Shown piece by piece: positions 26,203-35,029 of a DNA stretch of 64,000 nt. Made by a program: the position numbers and the translations under genes. Source of the stretch: CATOSP01 sp965216155 (GTDB taxonomy: Bacteria > Chloroflexota > Dehalococcoidia > Lucifugimonadales > UBA3495); contig CBDCFD010000005.1 of NCBI GenBank assembly GCA_965216155.1, positions 62,001 to 126,000 on the forward strand, read 5' to 3'. Under the pieces are notes generated by a model. It saw only the letters and a list, made by a program, of their open reading frames with translations, was not told where the DNA came from and searched no databases. The first letter of the stretch is position 1. The number at the start of each line of letters is the position of its first letter.

Positions 26203-26793
26203 ATGTTAGGCTTTCCCTCAATAGGAATTCCCCTGCTGCTTTCGGTTGCGTTGTTGGCTTCGACGTTAGCGGTGAACCCTTCCGTTGCTCTAGCCCAGGA
26301 CCCCGTTCCACCCCCCGGCGGCTCCTTCGACGAGAAAGAGGCGCAGGGCATCGACCGCATGCTCATGTGCCCTGTCTGCCCCGCCGAGTCCATCGACCAG
26401 GCCCAGGTGGAATTGGCCCGCCAGATGAGACAACAGGTGCGCCTGATGCTGTCCCAGGGAAAGTCACGCGAGGAGGTCCTGGACTATTTTGTGCAACGGT
26501 ACGGCCAACATGTGCTGGCCGCTCCGCCTTTCGGCGGAATCAGCCTTTTAGCCTGGGTAATCCCCATTGGCTCGGTCCTGCTGGGAATCGCTGCCGGGTT
26601 TGCCATTCTGCGTTCAATGACCCGCAGCACGGCGGCGAGTCTGGATGCCGCGCCGATTGAGGAACAGGAATTGGGACCTTACCTGGAAGCAATAGACCGC
26701 GGCCTGGGACTGGAAACGTCCGAGCAGGACATCGTAGAAGCCCCGCCACGCGGGACGCGAGACAGACCTGCCACAGAGGAGCGCAATGGCTGA
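26203..26793 (+). CDS. ccmH: CcmH-type cytochrome c maturation thiol protein
   Basis: 196 aa: signal peptide, redox pair C56-P-V-C59 followed by AESIDQAQVELARQMRQQV and GKSREEVLDYFVQRYGQHVLA, then one C-terminal transmembrane helix. This is the CcmH/NrfF/CycL pattern. It keeps apocytochrome cysteines reduced and hands them to CcmF. The gene overlaps ccmF by 8 bp. Confidence 0.9.
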   Translation: MLGFPSIGIPLLLSVALLASTLAVNPSVALAQDPVPPPGGSFDEKEAQGIDRMLMCPVCPAESIDQAQVELARQMRQQVRLMLSQGKSREEVLDYFVQRYGQHVLAAPPFGGISLLAWVIPIGSVLLGIAAGFAILRSMTRSTAASLDAAPIEEQELGPYLEAIDRGLGLETSEQDIVEAPPRGTRDRPATEERNG

Positions 26794-28795
26794 ACTGGGT
26801 TCCATGTGCGTTTGGATAGCTCTGGCGTTGGCGTCCTTCGGGGCGGTGGGCTCCGTGGTGGGCAAACTACGCGGCTCCGAGGAGCTGGTCGCAAGTTCCC
26901 AACGGGCGGTCCCTCTGACTGTATTGGCCTTGACCGTGGCGACCTTGAGCCTGGTGACCCTGTTCATCAACCGTGACTTTGAAGTGGCATACGTCGCGGC
27001 TCATAGCGACTTGGCCATGGAAGACCATTTCACCTGGGTTGCGTTCTACGCTGGTAACGAAGGGTCCCTGCTGTACATCGCATTCGTGCTGTCCATCATG
27101 TCGGCAATCGCGGTCTGGCGCGCTCCGGCGGCGGTCCGGGACACCCTCCCCTACACCACGGGCGTGCTGATGTTAGTGTTGACTTTCTTCTTGGCCGTGA
27201 TAGGGTTCATGGCCAACCCTTTCGACAAGCTCCCATTCGTGCCTCTGGATGGTGAGGGAATCAACCCGCTGCTCACCCACTTCGGCATGTTCTTTCACCC
27301 GCCGGCGTTGATGGCCGGGTTGATTGCCGCATCCCTGCCCTTCGCCTTCGCCCTCGGTTCGTTGTTGGGAGGCAAGACCGGAGACGAATGGATCGACGCC
27401 GGGAGGGTCTGGGGCCTCTTCTCCTGGGCGCTCCTGGCCTGCGGGCTGCTGCTTGGGTCCTGGTGGGCCTACACCATCCTTGGTTGGGGCGGCTACTGGT
27501 TCTGGGACCCGGTGGAAAACGCGGCCCTCATGCCCTGGTTGGGGCTCACCGCCTTCATTCACTCGGTCATGGTGCAGAAACGGCGGGGAATGTTCCGCAT
27601 GTGGAACATTGTGCTGATAAACGTGGCCTTCGGACTGGCGTTGTACGGCATGTTTATGAACCGGGGAGGCTCGGTGCCGTCGGTCCACTCGTTCGGGGCC
27701 TCCACCCTTGGTTGGGTGTTCCTGCTGTTCCTGGCGGTGGGAGTAATCGTCCCCTTTGCGGTGTTCTTCTGGCGCTACCACCTCCTCAAGAGCGCGCGAA
27801 ACCTGGACTCGATGCTCTCCCGTGAGGCAGCTTTCCTTATCAACAACCTGCTGCTCCTGGGCGTAGCGTTCGTGACCTTGTGGGGCACAGTCTATCCCCT
27901 GCTCTCACAGCTATTTACCGGGCAGGAGATAACTCTGGCGAGGCCCTTCTACGATCGGGTCAACGGCCCGATATTTCTGGCGCTGATATTCCTGATGGGC
28001 GTCGGGCCGCTGCTGCCCTGGCGCCGGGCGACCTGGGCTACCGTGCGGCGTTCCCTGGTAGTGCCCGCGTCCGCAGGCGCTGGCGTGATTATCGTCCTCC
28101 TCGCTGTGGGAGTGTGGAAGCCCTACGCCCTGGTTGGGTTTGGTCTGGGGGGCATGGTGGCGGCGGGAATACTCCAGGAGTGGGTCCGAGGCACGGGCTC
28201 TGTGGCCCGCGCTAGGAGCGAAATCTACCCCCTGGCATTTGGACGCCTGATATGGGCCAACCGGCCCCGCTACGGCGGTTACGTCGTCCACCTGGCCGTA
28301 GTCATGGTGGCCCTGGGCGTGGTGGGGACAGGGTTCTTCAACGAGCAGAAAGACGTGGTGCTCGCGCCGGGTGAGAGCGTGACCGTGCGCGGTTACGAAG
28401 TGCGGTACCTGGGCACTTCCGAGCAATTCAAAGGCAACCGTACCGAATACCTGTCCCTGGTTGAAGTCTATCAGAACGGCCAACTCAAGCACGTGCTGGA
28501 ACCGGGCCGGTCCTTCTATCCTTCGTTCAACATGGCCTCGACCCGCGCCGCGATTCGCTCCACGCCCATAGAAGACTTGTACGTCGTTCCCAGCGAAAAC
28601 ATGGAGAACGGAAGCGTCGGGCTGCGAATACTGGTCAACCCCCTTATCTGGTGGATGTGGGTGGCGGGGCCGGTATTGGTGCTCGGAACGTTGATTGCCC
28701 TTTGGCCGCAAGCCGGCCGGGTACCCGCCAGGGCCGTTTCTCCGTTGCCAGCCGGGGGGATTCCCGCCTCGGCCGCCGGGCCTGGCGCGGACTAA
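26786..28795 (+). CDS. ccmF: CcmF-type heme lyase subunit
   Basis: 669 aa, about 14-15 transmembrane helices. The WWD-type heme-handling loop reads WGGYWFWDPVENAALMPWL; conserved HPPALMAG, SVHSF and TLWGTVYPLL are also seen. It ligates heme to CxxCH motifs on the outer face of the membrane. Genes for CcmA-E are not in the window. Confidence 0.92.
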   Translation: MAELGSMCVWIALALASFGAVGSVVGKLRGSEELVASSQRAVPLTVLALTVATLSLVTLFINRDFEVAYVAAHSDLAMEDHFTWVAFYAGNEGSLLYIAFVLSIMSAIAVWRAPAAVRDTLPYTTGVLMLVLTFFLAVIGFMANPFDKLPFVPLDGEGINPLLTHFGMFFHPPALMAGLIAASLPFAFALGSLLGGKTGDEWIDAGRVWGLFSWALLACGLLLGSWWAYTILGWGGYWFWDPVENAALMPWLGLTAFIHSVMVQKRRGMFRMWNIVLINVAFGLALYGMFMNRGGSVPSVHSFGASTLGWVFLLFLAVGVIVPFAVFFWRYHLLKSARNLDSMLSREAAFLINNLLLLGVAFVTLWGTVYPLLSQLFTGQEITLARPFYDRVNGPIFLALIFLMGVGPLLPWRRATWATVRRSLVVPASAGAGVIIVLLAVGVWKPYALVGFGLGGMVAAGILQEWVRGTGSVARARSEIYPLAFGRLIWANRPRYGGYVVHLAVVMVALGVVGTGFFNEQKDVVLAPGESVTVRGYEVRYLGTSEQFKGNRTEYLSLVEVYQNGQLKHVLEPGRSFYPSFNMASTRAAIRSTPIEDLYVVPSENMENGSVGLRILVNPLIWWMWVAGPVLVLGTLIALWPQAGRVPARAVSPLPAGGIPASAAGPGAD

Positions 28796-28827
28796 CTGTT
28801 CCGTCGTCGTGAAGGCAGCATAGTCCG

Positions 28828-29289
28828 GTGATGCTCTTGGTGGCGGCCCTATTGGTCCTTCTCTGCGTCATAGCAGTCCTGTACCCGTTTTTCAGGCGAG
28901 ACACGCCTGAAACCGGCGGAGTGGGCGAGGCTGAGGCCGCCGCTGAGAACGCCGGGCTGGAAGCTGTGCTCGACTCGATACGAACCCTGCAATTGGAGCG
29001 CCAACTAAACCGCGTGACCGAAGAAGCCTACGAGGAGCAACTAATGGGATACCGGGTAGAAGCGGCGTCCCTGCTCCGTCGTAGAGACGAGGTCCGCGAG
29101 TCCGGCGCAGAGCATGATCTGGAGCGCGATGTCCTACTCGCCCGGTTGGCGGTTAACGGGATTTACGGAGATGGCCCAGTATGCGCGGGCTGTGGCGCAT
29201 CCGTCCCTGGAGAGTCTGAAAGCTGTCCCGCGTGCGGGCGCCAAGTCTCCCACGCTGAGCCTCAACATAACGAGGCAACCGGGGAATGA
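28828..29289 (+). CDS. CcmI-like membrane protein with zinc ribbon
   Basis: 153 aa: one N-terminal transmembrane helix, a helical segment resembling the start of CcmI (LEAVLDSIRTLQLERQLNRVTEEAYEEQL), and a C-terminal double CxxC zinc ribbon (CAGCGASVPGESESCPACGR). Position between ccmF and a secreted membrane protein suggests a chaperone-type role in heme attachment. Confidence 0.65.
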   Translation: MMLLVAALLVLLCVIAVLYPFFRRDTPETGGVGEAEAAAENAGLEAVLDSIRTLQLERQLNRVTEEAYEEQLMGYRVEAASLLRRRDEVRESGAEHDLERDVLLARLAVNGIYGDGPVCAGCGASVPGESESCPACGRQVSHAEPQHNEATGE

Positions 29290-30518
29290 TGCCACGCCGT
29301 AGTTTGGTTGCGATCGTGGTTTTGGTCCTGGGTATTGCCCTATCGGAAATTGAGGGCGGCTACGCCCAGGAGACAGTGAGCCTCAGCGGTTCAATCGTAA
29401 ACGGGACGGCGGGTGCGGCGCTTCCCGAGGATATCCAGGTGCTCATGCTGGTCACCGGCGCCGACGGCAAGACGGTTAACACAGCGCAGACCATGACCGG
29501 TGATGATGGACGGTTCGAGTTCACGGGTCTTCCTACCCTGCCCAATGGCAGGTACGCTCTTGGGGCAAACCACTCCGGCACGTTATACACCCTTGGCCTC
29601 TCACTGGCAGACCTCTCAGGGGACGTGGTCCTGATGGTGTATGAGACTACCACTGACGCATCGGTGATACGTGTCACCCATCACCTGACAGTGCTGGCGG
29701 ATGTGGACTCTACTGAGCGGGAAATCACCTTTATCGACTTCGTTACTCTGGCCAACGAAAGCGACCGCACCCTTCAACCCGACCTTTCTGTGCCTGCTCA
29801 AATGAGTTTTCTCCGGTTTTCCCTGCCCCCCTTGGCTGAAACCCTGGGAATGCAGTCCGGCCTTCCCGGCGGTGAAATCGTCTCCGTGGGTACCGGTTTC
29901 GCCGTAACGTCCCAGGTGCCGCCGGGTCAACACAACATGGAGTTTTCCTACAAGATGCCCTACCAGGGGTCCTCCATCACCTACCGGCAGGCATTCCACC
30001 AGGGTGCAGGCATTTTCCAGGTGCTGGCGCCTGAACGGTTCTCGGGCTTGGAAGTATCCCCGTTGCAACGGGTTACCTCCCCAAACCTGGATGGGACGCT
30101 GTACGACGCCTGGGAAGCAAGGGACCTGGGGCGCAGCGAGGAGTTGATGGTGACTTTGTCCGGGCTGCCGCAACCGGGACTGGCTCTTCGCGTCGAAAAG
30201 TGGGTGGCCAACGGGGTCTTCTGGCAGGTGGCGATTCCCGGTATGTTGGGTCTTGTTCTGGCTGTGCTGCTGCTCTGGGGCGGACTCCGGCCTTCAAGAA
30301 ACCAACCCCTCCCGGCGCAACCGGCCCCGCCCGCGATGGTGGACCAGGAAAGTATAGTCCGCGAGATCGCGCTGCTGGACGAAAGATTCCGCCGGGGGGA
30401 TATGGAAGAGTCCCTGTACCACGCCGTCCGGGACACGCTAAAGGGCCGCATATTGGTCCCGGATGACCCTTCCGGGGAGCGGCCTGCGACCCACGCGACG
30501 GATAGGACCGGGGAATAA
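29286..30518 (+). CDS. Secreted/membrane protein with carboxypeptidase-regulatory-like domain in the ccm cluster
   Basis: 410 aa. Signal peptide, an N-terminal beta-sandwich (VSLSGSIVNGTAGAALPED, DGRFEFTGLPTLPNGRYAL), a second beta domain, one transmembrane helix near residues 318-340 and a cytoplasmic helical tail (DQESIVREIALLDERFRRGDMEESLYH) like the CcmI-type helix in its neighbour. ATG overlaps the previous stop (ATGATG). Function unknown, likely in cytochrome assembly. Confidence 0.6.
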   Translation: MMPRRSLVAIVVLVLGIALSEIEGGYAQETVSLSGSIVNGTAGAALPEDIQVLMLVTGADGKTVNTAQTMTGDDGRFEFTGLPTLPNGRYALGANHSGTLYTLGLSLADLSGDVVLMVYETTTDASVIRVTHHLTVLADVDSTEREITFIDFVTLANESDRTLQPDLSVPAQMSFLRFSLPPLAETLGMQSGLPGGEIVSVGTGFAVTSQVPPGQHNMEFSYKMPYQGSSITYRQAFHQGAGIFQVLAPERFSGLEVSPLQRVTSPNLDGTLYDAWEARDLGRSEELMVTLSGLPQPGLALRVEKWVANGVFWQVAIPGMLGLVLAVLLLWGGLRPSRNQPLPAQPAPPAMVDQESIVREIALLDERFRRGDMEESLYHAVRDTLKGRILVPDDPSGERPATHATDRTGE

Positions 30519-30527
30519 GCGCCGGTG

Positions 30528-31112
30528 ATGGCTATGGGCAAACGGGGTTGGATCCTGCTGGCTTCCAGTGTTCCGGTCCTTGGCCTGCTGGCCCTCCTGG
30601 CCTGGGCGTCAGTAACCACAGGAGGCGTCCCGGGAGGTTTCGGGGTCAATACCGAGTTCGGTCAGGCCGAGGTGTCCTCGGAGACTCCCAGGGAGTTCTC
30701 GCTAGAGTTATTGGACGGAAGACCGCTAAACCTTTCCAGCCTGCGCGGTAAGGTGGTTATGCTGGACTTTTGGTCGTCATGGTGCCCGCCCTGCCGAAGC
30801 GAAGCGCCGGCTCTGGCCCAGGTCTATAGGGAATACAGTAGTAGTCCGGTGGAGTTTATTGGGATTGCCATCTGGGACCAGGACCAGTCCGTTCTCGATC
30901 ACGTGAACGAATACCAGGTACCCTACCCAAACGGCATTGACGGCGACGGCAAGATAGCTATAGATTACGGCGTAACCGGCATACCGGAGAAGTTCTTCAT
31001 CGGTCCCGACGGAAGACCGATGAAGCGGTACGTTGGACCTATGGACGCGGACCGCCTCAGAAGGGCACTGGACGAATTGTTGGCCGAAATTGCACCAAGG
31101 GTGTCGAATTAG
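30528..31112 (+). CDS. CcmG/ResA-like thioredoxin
   Basis: 194 aa: N-terminal membrane anchor, then a TlpA/ResA-type thioredoxin fold with WSSWCPPCRSEAP (redox C-P-P-C near residue 86), and cis-Pro loop TGIPEKFFIGPDGR. Reduces apocytochrome disulfides outside the membrane. ATG 30528; a GTG one codon earlier is in frame. Its stop abuts the ATG of the ROK kinase. Confidence 0.88.
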   Translation: MAMGKRGWILLASSVPVLGLLALLAWASVTTGGVPGGFGVNTEFGQAEVSSETPREFSLELLDGRPLNLSSLRGKVVMLDFWSSWCPPCRSEAPALAQVYREYSSSPVEFIGIAIWDQDQSVLDHVNEYQVPYPNGIDGDGKIAIDYGVTGIPEKFFIGPDGRPMKRYVGPMDADRLRRALDELLAEIAPRVSN

Positions 31113-32120
31113 ATGACTCAAGACTCGCGGTTTGCGGTGGCTATGGACTGGGGCGGTACGTGGAACAGGGTAGCCGTGGTAGACCAGAACGGCGCGGTCC
31201 ACTGGCAAACACGGGTCGCCAACAGTCTGTCACACGACACACAGGAACTACTGGCGGCCGGAGAGGCGGCCCTGCGCGATGCTCTGTCCTGGTGTGGCAG
31301 CCAGCTCGTGGCGGGCATCGGACTGGCCCTGGCGGGACCGGTAGACCCGGAAACGGGCATTCTCGACCAGCCGCCGAACCTTCCTATGCTCGACGGCATA
31401 TCCCCCAAGGCCATTTGGACTGCAAAGTTGGGGCTGCCCGTCTGGGTGGGAAACGACGCTGATTTGGCCGCCCTAGGCGAGTATTACTTTGGCGCCGGAA
31501 AGGGAGAGGGAGGGACCGGACCACTTCCCCGCACCCTCGTTTACCTAACCTTGAGCACCGGGATCGGCGGCGGTGTCGTCTACCGGGGTCAGGTGTTTTT
31601 GGGCGCAAACGGACTCGCTGCGGAGATCGGCCACATGGTCATAGACTCCGGGCCGAGCGCCCCAATGTGCAACTGCGGCAGGCGGGGATGCCTGGAGGCC
31701 TTTGCATCCGGCACGGCTGTCGCGCGGACCGCCAGGGAGCAGCTTAACGACGGTGGGAACACCACGTCCATACTATCCGGGGGCCGGTTGGAAGACGTAA
31801 CCTCGGAAAGGGTTTTCCAGGCAGCGGGACAGGGAGACCCATTGGCCCTGAGCGTCGTGGACGGCGTGGTGGCCGCGCTGGGAATGGGCCTTACCAACAT
31901 ACTGCACCTGTACAACCCGGACGTTTTGGTGCTGGGCGGCGGTGTCTCCCGTGGCATTGAGGACCTGGACCTGATGCCGCGGATCCACTCCATAATACTG
32001 GAGCAGGCCATGAGCGGCCGACACAAACAATTCCGCTTCGCATTGAGCAAGCTCAAGGACTCGGCGGGCATTCTGGGTGCGGCCACCCTGGTCTGGATCA
32101 ACAGCGGCGCAACCCAATAG
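31113..32120 (+). CDS. ROK-family sugar kinase (glucokinase-like)
   Basis: 335 aa. ATP-binding DWGGTWNRVAVVD, the ROK sugar/zinc segment LAAEIGHMVIDSG with CNCGRRGCLEAFASG, and NILHLYNPDVLVLGGGVS. No N-terminal helix-turn-helix, so an enzyme and not a repressor. It directly follows the CcmG-like stop, so it is probably read from the ccm operon although it has no evident link to cytochromes. Confidence 0.85.
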   Translation: MTQDSRFAVAMDWGGTWNRVAVVDQNGAVHWQTRVANSLSHDTQELLAAGEAALRDALSWCGSQLVAGIGLALAGPVDPETGILDQPPNLPMLDGISPKAIWTAKLGLPVWVGNDADLAALGEYYFGAGKGEGGTGPLPRTLVYLTLSTGIGGGVVYRGQVFLGANGLAAEIGHMVIDSGPSAPMCNCGRRGCLEAFASGTAVARTAREQLNDGGNTTSILSGGRLEDVTSERVFQAAGQGDPLALSVVDGVVAALGMGLTNILHLYNPDVLVLGGGVSRGIEDLDLMPRIHSIILEQAMSGRHKQFRFALSKLKDSAGILGAATLVWINSGATQ

Positions 32121-32136
32121 CCGCGCCCTCTGCCAA

Positions 32137-32904
32137 TTACACTATGTAGCGTCCCCCAACGACGTTCATCCGGTCGCCGGTGATGTAACCCGACTCGTCC
32201 GACGCGAAAAACAGGCAAGCGTTGGCGATGTCCTGCACCGTCCCCTGACGCCCCATCGGGATTCCGCTCACATGCTCCGTTGAACCGCGGGAGACGTCTT
32301 GCATCTCCGGGTACCATTCCGGGTGCATCCGCTCCGTATCCGTCGAACCGGGGTTAACCATGTTGGCCCGCACGTTGTAGGGCGCCATCTCCGCGGCGAT
32401 GGCCCGGATCAGGCCCAGCAACCCGGTCTTGGCGGTGGTTACCAACGCCGTGCCTGGCCTGCCGGTAATCGCAGCTTGTCCGCCCAGCGCGACGATGCTT
32501 CCCGACCGGCGCTCCATCATCCCGGGCAAGACCGCGCGGCAGAGATAGAAGGCTGAATGAAGGTTGACCCCCATTACCTGGTGCCATTCCTCGTCCGTGA
32601 TCTCCAGGATGGGCCTGTGGGGGCGGATAGCGACATTGCTGACCAGGACGTCGATTTTCCCCAGGGCTTTGGTCCCCTCCTCGACCATGGATCTCACCCT
32701 GCCGGAGTCTGATACGTCGCCCAACACGGTGTGAGTCTTGACTCCCATCTCTCGGCATCTGGCAGCCACGTCTTCCAGTTCCCCGGCGCTGCTCCGAGTG
32801 TTCAAAATCAGGTCCGCGCCCTCCCTCGCAAACGTCAAAGCAATCTCGCGCCCGATGTTCCGGCTGGCCCCGGTTACCATCGCCGTCTTATTTTCCAGCC
32901 TCAA
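32137..32904 (-). CDS. Short-chain dehydrogenase/reductase-like protein lacking catalytic Ser and Tyr
   Basis: 255 aa Rossmann fold: cofactor motif TGASRNIG at 11-18, NVAIRP after strand 4, catalytic-type Asn114 (MGVNLHS) and Lys159 (AKTG). At the Ser position the chain reads VALGGQ (Gly142) and at the Tyr position LVTTAK (Val155), so the Ser-Tyr-Lys triad is incomplete. It may be a non-oxidoreductase SDR, or a variant with other chemistry. Confidence 0.8.
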   Translation of the reverse strand: MRLENKTAMVTGASRNIGREIALTFAREGADLILNTRSSAGELEDVAARCREMGVKTHTVLGDVSDSGRVRSMVEEGTKALGKIDVLVSNVAIRPHRPILEITDEEWHQVMGVNLHSAFYLCRAVLPGMMERRSGSIVALGGQAAITGRPGTALVTTAKTGLLGLIRAIAAEMAPYNVRANMVNPGSTDTERMHPEWYPEMQDVSRGSTEHVSGIPMGRQGTVQDIANACLFFASDESGYITGDRMNVVGGRYIV

Positions 32905-33153
32905 AACGCTATCCTCCGTAGTCGAAGTTCAAACCCAGGGAGCCTAACATAGTGAGCATACCTGGGCAACGTATTGGATTCCGGCCCGCAACCCCCCGTG
33001 GCAATAACCCCTCTCCGTTGTGCCAAAAGCCCTCTTTTCCGAGGGGGAGATTGATATGGTCCCGGCCATTTACTCTGGCTTGACCGCCTCTGCGGTTGAT
33101 GTGAGAATTGGGGCGGTCACAGACATGCGAATAGATTGTCAGGAGCGTTGATT

Positions 33154-33936
33154 ATGAAATGGTGCAGATTTCAGTCCGGCGGCAACGCGGCCTACGGAAT
33201 AATCGAAGGCGACGCAGTGGTGGAAGTGGAAGGGACTCCCTTTGGCAGCCATTCCAAGACCTCCAAGACCCACCCTCTGAGCTCGGTAAAGCTGCTCGTC
33301 CCCGTCATACCTCCGACCTTTTATGCGGCGGGTATCAACTACCCGGAGCACGTTACCTGGGCGGCCAACATGCGCGGTGAGGAGCCCAACCTGCCGAAGA
33401 AAGCCGACGTTGGCTACCGGGCCATCAATGCCCTGATCGCCCAGGACGAACCCATAGTCGTCCCCAAGGACGCCACCGAGCAGGTGCAGTACGAGGGTGA
33501 GCTTGTGGTGGTCATCGGCAAGGAATGTAAGAACGTCAGCCAGGACGAGGCCCTGGATTACGTGCTTGGCTACACCATCGGCAACGACGTTAGCGAACGG
33601 ACCTGGCAGCGAGGCGACCGCACTCTCTGGCGGGCCAAGAACACCGACACCTTCAAGCCCATGGGCCCGTGGATCGTGACAGACCTGGAACCCGACGACC
33701 TGCACGTCAAGATCAACCTGAGCGGCCGGGTGGTCGGCGAATATGATGTCAAGAGCGCCATCTTCGGGGTCCGGGAGTACATCAGCGACATGAGTAAGTA
33801 CATGACCCTGGTCCCTGGCGACGTTCTCTGGATGGGCACCGACGGCGCGACGGACAACATGGTAGACGGCGACATTGTAGAGATCGAGATCAGCGAGATC
33901 GGCACCCTCCGGAACCCCGTGGCCTGGGAGAAGTAA
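33154..33936 (+). CDS. Fumarylacetoacetate hydrolase-family protein
   Basis: 260 aa. The FAH core has YEGELVVVIGKE (metal-binding Glu pair), GYTIGNDVSERTWQR and FKPMGPWIVTD, with GTDGATDNMVDGDIVEIEI near the end. The family includes hydrolases, isomerases and oxaloacetate decarboxylases acting on diketo acids in aromatic catabolism. ATG 33154 (MKWCRFQ) is the family-like start. An intrinsic terminator follows at 33987. Confidence 0.85.
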   Translation: MKWCRFQSGGNAAYGIIEGDAVVEVEGTPFGSHSKTSKTHPLSSVKLLVPVIPPTFYAAGINYPEHVTWAANMRGEEPNLPKKADVGYRAINALIAQDEPIVVPKDATEQVQYEGELVVVIGKECKNVSQDEALDYVLGYTIGNDVSERTWQRGDRTLWRAKNTDTFKPMGPWIVTDLEPDDLHVKINLSGRVVGEYDVKSAIFGVREYISDMSKYMTLVPGDVLWMGTDGATDNMVDGDIVEIEISEIGTLRNPVAWEK

Positions 33937-33986
33937 CCGCCGCATCCCGGCTGAGGATACGCCATCCTCTTAATCGGCAAAAAGAC

Positions 33987-34013
33987 TGGGGGCCTCTAAG
34001 GGGCCCCTTTGTT
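33987..34013 (+). terminator. Intrinsic terminator after the FAH gene
   Basis: GGGGGCC and GGGCCCC form a 6-7 bp GC stem around TCTAAG, followed by TTTGTT. It lies 50 bp after the FAH stop. Confidence 0.75.
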
Positions 34014-34252
34014 ATTGGCTACGAATGTCAGGTCCGGGCTGCCTCCGTCTCCTCGCCATCACCACAATGGCTATCCCCGCAGGGTCAGGCCCATCCGGCG
34101 GCTCTGGCCCGGTAATGGTGAACTTCGTCTCCCTGGCCATCGGCGGCAATAGTCCTCCCCTCAACTCGGCCCAGTCTCCGGTCATGTATACTGGACTGAC
34201 AGGCACGGTTGTAGGGGACGGGTAGATTTGCGTCCCAAGGAGGTCCGTAACA

Positions 34253-34975
34253 TTGGAACGAGGGGACGACCGAAAGTGGAACGAGGCCAGGCCAACAACC
34301 ATTACACCGGGGTTCCAGCGGTATGCGGAGGGTTCGGCCCTGATCGAGGTCGGAAACACCCGCGTACTGTGCGCGGCTTCCCTGGAGGAACGGGTCCCGG
34401 CCTTCCTCCGAGGGCAGGGCAAAGGCTGGGTGACAGCCGAATATTCGATGCTGCCCCGGTCCACCAATACACGCACGGCGCGGGACCGGGACGCCGGGCG
34501 CGTTAGCGGGCGGTCTCAGGAGATCCAACGCCTCATCGGACGATCTCTCCGGGCGGTGACGGACCTGGAATCGCTGGGTGAGCGCACTGTTTACCTGGAC
34601 TGCGACGTGCTCCAGGCCGACGGCGGAACCAGGACCGCTTCCATCACCGGCGCGTACGTGGCGCTGCACCAGGCCCTGAAGGTGCTGGTTGCCCACCGCG
34701 TCCTGCCCCGAATACCTCTCCGCGACACGGTTGCCGCCGTCAGTGTCGGTATCGTTGACGGGGAGCTTTTGTTGGACCTCTGCTACGAGGAAGACTTTCG
34801 CGCACAGGTGGACTTCAACTTGGCGCTAACCAAGTCTGGGGAGCTAGTGGAGATACAAGGGGCAACTGAAGGCGAACCTTTCTCGCGAGACAGGGTGAGC
34901 GACGTGGTGGAGCTGGCTTACCAGGGAGTTCAGCCCCTGTTCGCCGCTCAGCAAGAAGCCATCCTCCGGCTGTGA
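34253..34975 (+). CDS. rph: Ribonuclease PH
   Basis: 240 aa. The N-terminus TITPGFQRYAEGSALIEVGNTRVLCAAS, the RxxR segment GRSQEIQRLIGRSLRAV and DCDVLQADGGTRTASITGAYVAL match the family throughout. Trims tRNA 3' ends by phosphorolysis. Translation starts at TTG 34253, after an AAGGAGG site about ten bases upstream. Confidence 0.93.
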   Translation: MERGDDRKWNEARPTTITPGFQRYAEGSALIEVGNTRVLCAASLEERVPAFLRGQGKGWVTAEYSMLPRSTNTRTARDRDAGRVSGRSQEIQRLIGRSLRAVTDLESLGERTVYLDCDVLQADGGTRTASITGAYVALHQALKVLVAHRVLPRIPLRDTVAAVSVGIVDGELLLDLCYEEDFRAQVDFNLALTKSGELVEIQGATEGEPFSRDRVSDVVELAYQGVQPLFAAQQEAILRL

Positions 34976-35029
34976 ACCGTTCGGTCTGCCGATCGGCTTT
35001 TAGGTCAGCCGCGTGTTGAGAGAAGAGGG

